Source: an uncultured Burkholderiales bacterium (GTDB taxonomy: Bacteria > Pseudomonadota > Gammaproteobacteria > Burkholderiales > Burkholderiaceae_C). Taken from it: 38,912 nucleotides of DNA. The notes under the pieces are model-generated. The model was given only the letters and a program-made list of their open reading frames with translations, was not told the origin of the DNA and made no database searches. This document shows, in pieces, positions 1-7,365 of this stretch. The translations under genes and the position numbers were made by a program. The stretch is from contig CALMQI010000197.1 in assembly GCA_937871935.1 (NCBI GenBank), positions 1 through 38,912 of the forward strand, read 5' to 3'. How positions within the stretch are numbered: the stretch's first letter is position 1; each line of letters opens with the position of its first letter.

Positions 1-55
1 CTGGTTGACGGACTCCTCTACCTTCACGGTGGTACGGCCAGAGGGGGGCAGGTCA
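1..55. mobile_element. Terminal end of a probable IS3-family insertion sequence
   Basis: Read on the minus strand from position 55, the sequence starts TGACCTGCCCCCC and runs to the window edge. A TG terminus followed by a C-rich tract resembles the ends of many IS3-family elements, whose inverted repeats begin TG and end CA. The virD4 frame is normal up to base 56 and stops exactly here, so this is where host sequence changes to element sequence. The transposase and the other end lie outside the window, so the family is an inference and the target duplication cannot be checked. Confidence 0.5.
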
Positions 56-856
56 GTACAGCCCGATGCCGAGGAAGAGGTTGCGCGCCTGGTCGTTGAA
101 GAAGGCTTCCGAGGACGTGCTGCCGCCGTCGTTGGGGAAGAACACCTGCCCGATGGCGAGCAGGTCGCCGACGCGATGCAGCGGGCTTGTGCGCACCGCG
201 CTCAGCGGATTCCAGCGGTGGCTGCGCGCTCCTTCGTCGAAGGGCGAGAAGGCAAAGACCGTCTGGCCGTGCGCTGTCCTGTAGCCGGCCGTCACGTCGA
301 AGTTCTCGCCCTTGATGTCGAGCACCACGACCGAGTCGGGCCAGTTCAGCAGGTTGGGGATGACGACCCCGACGCCCTTGCCGCTGCGCGTCGCTGCTGA
401 GAGCATCACCGAGAGCTGCCCCGGCAGGGCCAGGAAACGCTTGCCGTATCGGCCGACCAGGATGCTGGGTGAGCTGCCGACGTTCCCGGTCAGCCCCGCG
501 CGCTCGACCTCAGCGCCCGACGCGAATCGGGCGTCGCCGTGCAGCGCCCGTCGCGGCCGTGCCGTAGCGATCAGGGCCGCAGGCAGCACGATCACCAGCC
601 CAATCCCACTCAGCACCATCGAGGCGACAAGCGACTTGCGCAGGCGCGGATCGTCGGCGTAGAGCGCCCAGTAGTGCGTGATGCTGTCGAAGCGCGCCTG
701 GCGTGGATCGGCCTTGTTCACCACCAGGAACATCACGGCCGAGAGGTAGATCGCGGCGCAGGTCAGCCCGACGACGCAGACGATACCGAAGAGCGCCGCC
801 GCCACCTTGCGCGGCATCGGCCAGGAAGCCAGCGACAACGCGGCGACGCTGCTCAC
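53..856 (-). pseudogene. virD4: VirD4 type IV coupling protein, truncated at its C-terminus
   Basis: VirD4 is the inner-membrane ATPase that docks the relaxosome or effectors to the secretion channel. The 267 residues present hold an N-terminal membrane segment, a second hydrophobic stretch near residues 63-83 and the Walker A motif TRSGKGVGVV near residue 157, followed by the typical segment NLLNWPDSVVVLDIKGEN. Family members are usually 550-700 residues, so Walker B and the C-terminal half are missing. The stop TGA is formed by the first bases of an insertion-sequence end. I chose the GTG at 856 because GGGAG lies 7 bases upstream and virB11 ends 23 bases away; an ATG at 816 is possible. 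It is last in the virB operon and almost surely non-functional as it stands. Confidence 0.85.
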
Positions 857-879
857 GCCTGTGCTCCCATCGCATCGTC

Positions 880-1941
880 TCAGCGACCAAGCCGCTGCCG
901 CCGCGGTTCGTAGAACAGCTCGGAGATGAAGCGTCCGCGCTCGTCGCGATCGAACTGCACGATCACGTCGATGACGATGCCGAGCAGCCCCTTGATCTCG
1001 CTCATGCTCAGACCCTGACCGCCGCCGCTCTCGCGGATCATCAGTGACATCTGCTCCAGCGCGAGGGCACAGCTGCCGGCGTGGACGCTGGTGATGCTGC
1101 CCGGGTGACCCGAGGCGGCGAGGCGCACGAAGTGGAAGCACTCGTCGCCTCGCACTTCGGCGAGGAAGATGCGGTCGGGCTTCATGCGGAGGCACGCTTC
1201 GAGCAGCGACTTGGCCGTCACGCGCGCCGTCCCCTGGGCGTCCTTGCTGTAGAAGAGGTGAACCACGTTCGGGTGGTTCGGCAGCGTCAGCTCGGCGGTG
1301 TCCTGGATCGTGATCAGGCGTTCGTGCTTCGGCACCTCCTCGACCAGGCCCTTTATGAAGGTGGTTTTGCCCGAACCGGTCTTGCCGCTGACGACGATGG
1401 TCTGGTGCCGGCGTACCGCCAGGCGCAGGAACTCAGCGTAGCGCCGGCAATCCTTAAGCGCGACTAGTTCCTGCTCGAAGGGCAACAGCTCGCTCGACGC
1501 GGTGCGCGTCACGGTCGCGGTGCGTTCGAACAGGCCGTCTCGCTCGAAGTCGTCGAGCCGCTTGATCAGGTGCGAAGGGTTGCGCACCGTGATCGAGACG
1601 GTGCCGCGCGTGACTGCGGGCTGGATGACGAACTGGATCCGTTCGCCGGTGGGCAGCGTGGCCGACAGCAGCGGGCGCTCCTGGTTGACCTGCTGGTCGC
1701 AGTACGTGGCGACCGCCGTGGCGAGCGACAGGCAGCGCTCCAGCGTCATCTCGGGCGCGGGCACGACACGCCAGCCCTTGACGGTCTCGACCAGCAACTC
1801 GCCGGGACGGTTGACGCAGACCTCGAGCACGCCGTCGGCGTCCAGCTGTTCGCGCAACGGGCGGAGGAACTCGATGACCGACGTGGCGTCGCCTTGCCAG
1901 GTGTCTGGCAGGTCGCGATCGGCGTTCAACACCGCACTCAT
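880..1941 (-). CDS. virB11: VirB11 traffic ATPase
   Basis: This 353-residue hexameric ATPase sits on the cytoplasmic face of the T4SS and powers pilus assembly and substrate transfer. It has the Walker A motif GKTGSGKTTF near residues 185-194, an Asp box with the pattern ITIQDTAEL, a Walker B region (RIFLAEVRGDE) and the family His box GHPGSITSVHAGS near residues 270-282. The length is normal for VirB11 (about 340). Its ATG overlaps the virB10 stop as ATGA, which indicates translational coupling. The frame is intact, so although the coupling protein downstream is broken, the channel motor looks complete. Confidence 0.95.
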   Translation of the reverse strand: MSAVLNADRDLPDTWQGDATSVIEFLRPLREQLDADGVLEVCVNRPGELLVETVKGWRVVPAPEMTLERCLSLATAVATYCDQQVNQERPLLSATLPTGERIQFVIQPAVTRGTVSITVRNPSHLIKRLDDFERDGLFERTATVTRTASSELLPFEQELVALKDCRRYAEFLRLAVRRHQTIVVSGKTGSGKTTFIKGLVEEVPKHERLITIQDTAELTLPNHPNVVHLFYSKDAQGTARVTAKSLLEACLRMKPDRIFLAEVRGDECFHFVRLAASGHPGSITSVHAGSCALALEQMSLMIRESGGGQGLSMSEIKGLLGIVIDVIVQFDRDERGRFISELFYEPRRQRLGR

Positions 1942-3353
1942 CTCTGCACCGCTTGCAGCTCATACACCGACGAGAAGTCCACGTCTCGCGCGACGTAGAT
2001 TCCGACGATGCCGCCCTGGTTCTGGTAGATCAGCGGCGGGATGTTGATGGTGCTTTCCAGCACCTTCTCGGCCAGCTTGCTCGTGTTGGCCGTCGTCGAG
2101 GGCAGCACGATCGTGTCGGCGTTCGACTCGTTGGCCTGGTTCTGGATGATCAGCTTGACCGAGTCGTCGATCAGCGACAGCAGCATCGCCGCGCCGATGC
2201 GCTCGCCCCAGCGGTTGTCGACGTAGCCGTCGATGCCGGACTCGCCGAGCTGGCCGGTGCCGGGCGAGTCGATGTCCACGGTCACACCGTTGGGCGTGCG
2301 GATGCGCGTCCACAGCACCGGGATGCGGACCGTGCCGGGCCGGACCGAGGCGATGCGGTACTCGCCGTCGAGATGCGACCCGCGCTCGATCAGCAGAACG
2401 CGGCCGTCGTCGCTGTAGACGTTGCGTTGAACCTGGCAGCCGACGAGGCCCGAGACGGCGCTGACGACCTTGGTCTTCAGGGCGCAGGTGAAGGCGGTGC
2501 CCTTGGGCAGCGTCAGGCTGCGGTTGCCGAGCATGCCGGCCGCGACCCGAGGCGTGACCGACCCTTGAATCTGGCCGCCGAACAGTCCGGCGCCGGGGAG
2601 GGTGGCACCGCCGGGTTGCGCACCCATCGGAGCCACCCCGGTCGGGGGCCCTCCGAGGAGCGCCCCCGTCGGAACCTGCCCTGTGGCTTGTCCCGTCGCG
2701 AGCGCTGTGCTGCGCGTCAACGTGTCGAGCAGGCCCTGCAACTGCCGCTGATAGCCCTGGAGATTGCGCGCGGTGTTGGCGATCGGATCGTTCGGGTCGT
2801 TCTCACGCAGCTCCGTGCCGAGGGTCGCGACCTGCTCGCTGGAGCGCGAGGGGAGTGCTGGTGCCGCGCTGGGGGGCGTCGGGCGCGAGGTGACCAGCAG
2901 TACGGGGGCATCCTCCGGGGGGACCACCTTGGAGTTCCCTCCGTTGGGGGCCCCCGTTCCGGTACGCCGTACACCGATGGGCTCGGCCAGGTCGTCTGAC
3001 GTTGGCACTATCGCCGGGATACGAGGTCCGCCGGCCGCCGGCGTGCTGGCGGCCGCCGTGCTGATCAGCGGCATCTCGAGCCGGCGCGGTTCGGCTGTTG
3101 CCGCGGTCGGTCGGTCGCTGACGCGCTTGGACTCCTCGTCGGGCTTCTTGCCGCTGGCCGCGAGCTTCTGGATCGTGAAGGCGGCGATGACAATCAGCGT
3201 CAGCACAAACAGGCCGAGCGCGAGCAGCCCCTTCTTCGAGATGGCCAGACGCTGGCGCTCGGCGACGTTCGGGATGCCAGCTTCGCCGGGCAGCGGCGCG
3301 ATGCCGTTCGGGTCTTCGTCCGGACGGTTGTCGGGACGCACAGGGTCGTTCAT
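1938..3353 (-). CDS. virB10: VirB10 channel scaffold protein (TrbI family)
   Basis: VirB10 spans both membranes and transmits the energy state of the ATPases to the outer-membrane pore. The 471-residue product has a short cytoplasmic N-terminus, one transmembrane helix at about residues 43-65, a long Pro/Ala/Thr-rich periplasmic linker and a C-terminal beta-barrel-type TrbI domain from about residue 275. The end of that domain reads GGIVGIYVARDVDFSSVY, a typical VirB10 ending. It overlaps virB9 and virB11 by 4 bases on either side. Length and domain order are normal. Confidence 0.95.
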   Translation of the reverse strand: MNDPVRPDNRPDEDPNGIAPLPGEAGIPNVAERQRLAISKKGLLALGLFVLTLIVIAAFTIQKLAASGKKPDEESKRVSDRPTAATAEPRRLEMPLISTAAASTPAAGGPRIPAIVPTSDDLAEPIGVRRTGTGAPNGGNSKVVPPEDAPVLLVTSRPTPPSAAPALPSRSSEQVATLGTELRENDPNDPIANTARNLQGYQRQLQGLLDTLTRSTALATGQATGQVPTGALLGGPPTGVAPMGAQPGGATLPGAGLFGGQIQGSVTPRVAAGMLGNRSLTLPKGTAFTCALKTKVVSAVSGLVGCQVQRNVYSDDGRVLLIERGSHLDGEYRIASVRPGTVRIPVLWTRIRTPNGVTVDIDSPGTGQLGESGIDGYVDNRWGERIGAAMLLSLIDDSVKLIIQNQANESNADTIVLPSTTANTSKLAEKVLESTINIPPLIYQNQGGIVGIYVARDVDFSSVYELQAVQR

Positions 3354-4309
3354 GGCGCCACCTCACTGCGTTGCTCGCCGGACGGTTGGCGAGCTGGCGC
3401 GCTGTCGGCCTTGAGCGTGCGCCGCAAGCCGGGCACCGTGGTGCCGCGCACAGGCGGGACGCCATCCAGATCGAAGGCGTCGTTCCACACGGCGACGACT
3501 GCCGAACCTGCGCGCAGCATCAAGCGCCGGCTGACGCGGTCGACGACGAGCAGGTCTTCTTCCATGCGGGCGTTGACGAGCGTCTCGCTGCCGTCACCCA
3601 GGACGTGGAAGACCGCCGGCACCTCGCGGTTGCCCGGGAAGCGTAGATAGGTGAAGCGGCCGTCGTCGAAGACCAGCGCCGGCACGATGTCCTCGGAGGC
3701 ATCACCTTCGGCGATCGAGTAGCTGCTGTTGAGCACCTGCGGCCTGGCCTGCAGTCGTTCCGTGACGACCTGTTGCGGCATCGGAATCGCAGGGACAGGC
3801 GGCAGCGCGGCAAGCGGGGCCAGCAGCGACAGCGGCAACCCGTCGCGCGAGGTATGCCGTGCAGGCGCCTCGGCCCGCGTCGGCGTCGCCTTGACGACCA
3901 GGCGATACACCGGCGGTCTCGGGTCGCCGTCGGCGAGTACCACGAACCGGAACGAGTGTGAGCGCCGATCGGTGACCACCGCGACAGTGTTCGCGGCGCT
4001 GGCCGTGCTCTTGGGCTTGATGAAGAGGTTCCGCCCACCGGCCTGCGCAGCGATGCACCAGGCCGCTTCGGCCTTGGCACAGTCACCACCGAGGCCGGAA
4101 GCGACCTCCGCGATGGCCTCGTCGGCGTCGAGCATGACGAGCGTGACGACGCCGCGCTTGACGGGGACGGTGACCACGGCCTTCGGGTCGTAGACGACTT
4201 CGCGCAGACGCAGGTCGCTCGCCTGGCTGGCAGGGGAGCCGTTCGGAGCCTGTGCCGCCGCGGGCATCGGGCACGCGCAGAGCAGCGCCACCACGCCGGC
4301 GAGCTTCAT
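3350..4309 (-). CDS. virB9: VirB9 outer-membrane core complex protein
   Basis: VirB9 forms the periplasmic and outer-membrane ring of the T4SS with VirB10. The 319-residue product opens with a cleavable signal peptide of about 19 residues ending AAAQA. The N-terminal domain carries the family pattern DLRLREVVYDPKAV, then NLFIKPKSTA and a C-terminal segment with the reading FDDGRFTYLRFPG that is diagnostic for VirB9/CagX proteins. It overlaps virB8 and virB10 by ATGA. In classical systems VirB9 pairs with the lipoprotein VirB7, but no virB7 candidate is seen beside it. Confidence 0.95.
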   Translation of the reverse strand: MKLAGVVALLCACPMPAAAQAPNGSPASQASDLRLREVVYDPKAVVTVPVKRGVVTLVMLDADEAIAEVASGLGGDCAKAEAAWCIAAQAGGRNLFIKPKSTASAANTVAVVTDRRSHSFRFVVLADGDPRPPVYRLVVKATPTRAEAPARHTSRDGLPLSLLAPLAALPPVPAIPMPQQVVTERLQARPQVLNSSYSIAEGDASEDIVPALVFDDGRFTYLRFPGNREVPAVFHVLGDGSETLVNARMEEDLLVVDRVSRRLMLRAGSAVVAVWNDAFDLDGVPPVRGTTVPGLRRTLKADSAPARQPSGEQRSEVAP

Positions 4310-5082
4310 GGCTTCGCTCCCGGCGGCGCCGTATTGATCTCAGGATCGGAGCGGTAAGCGACCACGACGAACCCAAACGGGTTCTCGAGCCGATCCTTCT
4401 CCTTCGCCAGCACCTTGGGCTGGTACTGGTAGACAACGCTGGCGACATGGCGCGTCGTGACCTCGGGCAGGTTGCGATCCACCAGCCGGACGACCTTGTC
4501 GTAGGTGACCTGCGCTTCGCCGCGGTTGCCGGCGCGCCCGGAAGCGGCGAGACGAACGCCGACGATCTGGATGCGCCAGTCCTCGCTCGCGCCGAGCTTC
4601 TTCTGCAGCGCCGCGTCGCCCTCGAACTGGCGGTTGTAGTCTCCGAAGACCGCCGGCACGGCCATGCGCGCGACCTGGTCGAAGTCGCGTTGCAGGAACA
4701 TCCAGGTGTAGCCCTCGCGGGCACGGACAAAGGTGGCGAGGTTGTGCTTGTCGAGCGCCTCCATCGGCGGGATGGTCTCGACGCCCAGGCGCTGCTGGAC
4801 CGTCGCTTCGCCCGTGACCCGGTCGACCACGATCGGAATCTCGACCACACGGCGCAACGGGCCCTGGACGAACACGGCGGCGATGCCGATCAGCCCGAGC
4901 GCCGTGCCGGCGGTGGCAACCCACCATGCCCGACGCTCGGAGCGTTCGAGCATCAGCGCTCGGTCGAGCTCCCAGGAGCGGTTCGACGCGAACTCGGCAT
5001 CGTGTTCATCGGCCCGCGTCGACCCGCTGCGCAATGCGGCGGCTCCGGCCGGCTTGCCGCCGGCCGTCAGGACAGGACTCAT
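4306..5082 (-). CDS. virB8: VirB8 inner-membrane assembly factor
   Basis: VirB8 is a bitopic inner-membrane protein that nucleates the T4SS channel in the periplasm. The 258-residue product has a charged cytoplasmic N-terminus of about 50 residues, a single transmembrane helix near residues 53-75 (the segment WWVATAGTALGLIGIAAV) and a periplasmic domain with the typical pattern TFVRAREGYTWMFLQRDF. The conserved region YQYQPKVLAKEKDRLENPFG sits near the end. It begins 12 bases after the virB5 stop and overlaps virB9. Confidence 0.94.
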   Translation of the reverse strand: MSPVLTAGGKPAGAAALRSGSTRADEHDAEFASNRSWELDRALMLERSERRAWWVATAGTALGLIGIAAVFVQGPLRRVVEIPIVVDRVTGEATVQQRLGVETIPPMEALDKHNLATFVRAREGYTWMFLQRDFDQVARMAVPAVFGDYNRQFEGDAALQKKLGASEDWRIQIVGVRLAASGRAGNRGEAQVTYDKVVRLVDRNLPEVTTRHVASVVYQYQPKVLAKEKDRLENPFGFVVVAYRSDPEINTAPPGAKP

Positions 5083-5094
5083 GGAGCTTCTCCG

Positions 5095-5802
5095 CTACGG
5101 CAGAAAGTCGGCGACCTTGCCGGTGCGGCCGAGCATCTGGTATTGGCGCTCGCGGTCGCGCGAGCGGGCGATGCGCTCTTCGCTGTCAGCCATGCCTTGC
5201 AGCATCTGCACCTGCGAGACCTCGTGCGCGAGCAGCGCGTTCTCGGCGCCGATGCGGGCTTGGATCTCCTGCACAGCCTTCTGGTCGGCGGTGGCGTTGA
5301 TCTGGTTCATCAGCGCGTTGATCTGCGACGGGCGCCCGGCTGCGGACTTCATCGCGTCCTGCAGCAGGCCCTTGGTCTGGTACGGCGCGGCGAGCGCGGC
5401 CTGGCAGCGCGTGCGCTCGGCGCCGGCCAGGTCCATGCAGTTGTAGACCATGCCCGCGTCGCGCAGGGCCTTCGAGGTACCGGTCAGGCCCGAATAGCCA
5501 CCAGTGTGGACCGCGTTGACAAAGGTGTAGGACTCGGCCGGCACGTAGTTGCGCAACAGCGGGTTGTTGGACACCTGGCCGAGGTTGCGGAACCCGTTGA
5601 TGCTGTTGAGCTGGTCCTGCAACTGCGTGATCTGTCGCACCTGGTTCTGGATCTCGGTGATGTCGTTGAAAACCTGCTGAATGGTCTGGATCAGGTTCGC
5701 GATGTCGATCACCGGGATGCCCTGGGCGCGCGCGGACGTGGTGCCGAGCGCGGCGGCCGTGATGCAGGCTGCGGCGGCGAGCTTCTGGAGACGAAAGCGC
5801 AT
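5095..5802 (-). CDS. virB5: VirB5 pilus-tip minor subunit
   Basis: VirB5-family proteins are secreted minor pilus components that help contact recipient cells. The 235-residue product has a signal peptide of about 26 residues ending TSARA, followed by a long helical region with many Gln and Asn residues (IQTIQQVFNDITEIQNQV) that resembles VirB5/TrbJ proteins. A very good ribosome site, AAGGAGG, stands 5 bases before the ATG. The gene lies between virB6 and virB8, so virB5 and virB6 are swapped relative to the Agrobacterium order. TrbJ is the alternative family name; the neighbours favour VirB5. Confidence 0.85.
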   Translation of the reverse strand: MRFRLQKLAAAACITAAALGTTSARAQGIPVIDIANLIQTIQQVFNDITEIQNQVRQITQLQDQLNSINGFRNLGQVSNNPLLRNYVPAESYTFVNAVHTGGYSGLTGTSKALRDAGMVYNCMDLAGAERTRCQAALAAPYQTKGLLQDAMKSAAGRPSQINALMNQINATADQKAVQEIQARIGAENALLAHEVSQVQMLQGMADSEERIARSRDRERQYQMLGRTGKVADFLP

Positions 5803-5826
5803 AGCGTCCTCCTTGACGGTTGAGGT

Positions 5827-6927
5827 TCAGCTCCGGCCGCGCAGCGCGGCCAGCCGGTAGGCGGCAGTGCGTGCCGCGGTGTATCCCTGGCGGGCGAAGG
5901 CAGCGGCGCCAGTGGCCATCGATCCGGCGAAGCGGCTGTTTGTTGACGCTGCGGCGGCCGTTGCGCGGCCGGCTGCGTACGGGAGTCCGGTTCCGGCACG
6001 GACGACGCCACCCGCCGCCGCGGCAGCGCCCGAACTCCGTGCCGCCGACGCGGACCGCAAGCCAGAGACCATCATCGCGGTCTGGATCATCTGGATGCCT
6101 TGCTGCACGGCGGCGCCGCCCGTGAGCGCCGACGCGAGGCTCGGGGCCTGGAAGCAGATGATGGCCATGAGGATCATGAGCACGCAGTAGCGTGTGGCCT
6201 CGCCTAGGACGTTGAAGGTGGCGCCGAGGAAACCTCCGCCGCTTTGGATGGCGACGAACATTTGATTGCCCATGAAGGTACTGATGCCGAGCGCGAAGAA
6301 AGCGAACCAGGTCAACACCACCGCATTGAGCACCATGGAGAGCCAGCTGTCGAAGAAGCGCGCGGTGGGTCGCCATGCCAGACAGAGGATGAACAACGGC
6401 CCCACTGCGATGACAAATGTCAGGAACAGCTTCGACAGCGTGACCACGAACAACCCGATGCAGAGGAACACCACTGACCCGATGGAGAAGACCACGCCTG
6501 CGAGCACGAGGTCGAGCCGGAACATGCTCGCTTCCTTCATGATGTCCGAGACCTGCGTGCTCGCGTCGTCGTTGAACTTGTCCAGCAGCGCGTAGGGTGT
6601 CGCGACCGTGTTCGGATCGACCGCCGTTGGCAGGAACGTCGAAGCGACACCCATCGCCAGTGCGTTTGCGGTATCCGACACATTGTTGATGTAGAAGCCT
6701 GACTGCAGCGCGAACGCCAGCACGAGGCCGATCTTGAAGGCCTTCCAAAGGAACACGGGCAAGCTTTCCGACACTTCGTTGCGCAGCACAGCCCAACCGT
6801 AGAGCGCGACCCAGAGCGTCATCGCGGTCAGTGCGATCGGGGCAATGGCCGTCATCAGCGCCGAAACCACGCCCAGCACGTAGGCGCTCAGAACGCTATC
6901 GAACTGCGATCCAACCCAGTTGAACAC
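5827..6927 (-). CDS. virB6: VirB6 polytopic inner-membrane channel protein (TrbL/VirB6 family)
   Basis: VirB6 is a multi-spanning membrane protein of the inner-membrane translocation complex. The 366-residue product shows at least five strongly hydrophobic helices between residues 15 and 250, for example ALMTAIAPIALTAMTLWVAL and FLTFVIAVGPLFILCLAW, and the typical stretch RFFDSWLSMVLNAVVLTWFA. The last 90 residues are Ala/Arg-rich and low in complexity. The start is a GTG with GGGAG 5 bases upstream. It follows a small secreted-protein gene and precedes virB5. Confidence 0.92.
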   Translation of the reverse strand: MFNWVGSQFDSVLSAYVLGVVSALMTAIAPIALTAMTLWVALYGWAVLRNEVSESLPVFLWKAFKIGLVLAFALQSGFYINNVSDTANALAMGVASTFLPTAVDPNTVATPYALLDKFNDDASTQVSDIMKEASMFRLDLVLAGVVFSIGSVVFLCIGLFVVTLSKLFLTFVIAVGPLFILCLAWRPTARFFDSWLSMVLNAVVLTWFAFFALGISTFMGNQMFVAIQSGGGFLGATFNVLGEATRYCVLMILMAIICFQAPSLASALTGGAAVQQGIQMIQTAMMVSGLRSASAARSSGAAAAAGGVVRAGTGLPYAAGRATAAAASTNSRFAGSMATGAAAFARQGYTAARTAAYRLAALRGRS

Positions 6928-6942
6928 AGTTGCTCCCTTGCG

Positions 6943-7365
6943 CTACTGAACTGCTGACACTGGAAGGTTCAGCGGCGGCCGCGCGTTCATGTCTACGCAC
7001 TTCTTGCCGAGGTCGGGGTACTGGCACCACAGCCACGTCGAGCCACGCTTCGCGATCCACAAGCGCGACAGCTTCTGCGAACCGTAGGTCGAGTCGCGGC
7101 AAGTCGTGGGTCGCGCAAAGGGCTCCGTGCACTCGCGCAGGCCATCGGCCGTTTCGACCATGTGCCACGGCCCAGGATGGCAACCGGCGTTTGCCGCACA
7201 CGGCTTTCCCTTGCTCGCGGCCCCCGATGATGGCGGTGTTTCGACCCTCTTGGTCCCATCCGACATCACCTTGAGGGCTTCGTTGCCCTTCACGAACTGC
7301 GCAGAGGCCGTACCGGCTACAACGGCCAGCACGGTGAAGACGATGATTGAACGAGCGAAGGTCAT
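6943..7365 (-). CDS. Small secreted protein of the T4SS operon, unknown function
   Basis: I do not recognise this 140-residue protein as a named family. A signal peptide of about 22 residues ending ASA is visible. The mature part carries six Cys residues (the first two in a KPCAANAGCHPG segment), compatible with disulfides in the periplasm. Its ATG overlaps the virB4 stop as ATGA and it ends 15 bases before virB6, so it is made together with the channel. In this position other systems carry small entry-exclusion or VirB7-like proteins. No lipobox is visible, so a VirB7 role is not supported by sequence. Confidence 0.8.
   Translation of the reverse strand: MTFARSIIVFTVLAVVAGTASAQFVKGNEALKVMSDGTKRVETPPSSGAASKGKPCAANAGCHPGPWHMVETADGLRECTEPFARPTTCRDSTYGSQKLSRLWIAKRGSTWLWCQYPDLGKKCVDMNARPPLNLPVSAVQ

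Noticed and set aside
5-400. Plus-strand open frame across the window start
   Set aside because: It is the antisense shadow of virD4 and crosses the insertion-sequence junction; composition is not protein-like.
4252-5823. Very long plus-strand open frame (523 codons)
   Set aside because: It is antisense to virB8 and virB5, which have clear family motifs; long antisense frames are common at this GC content.
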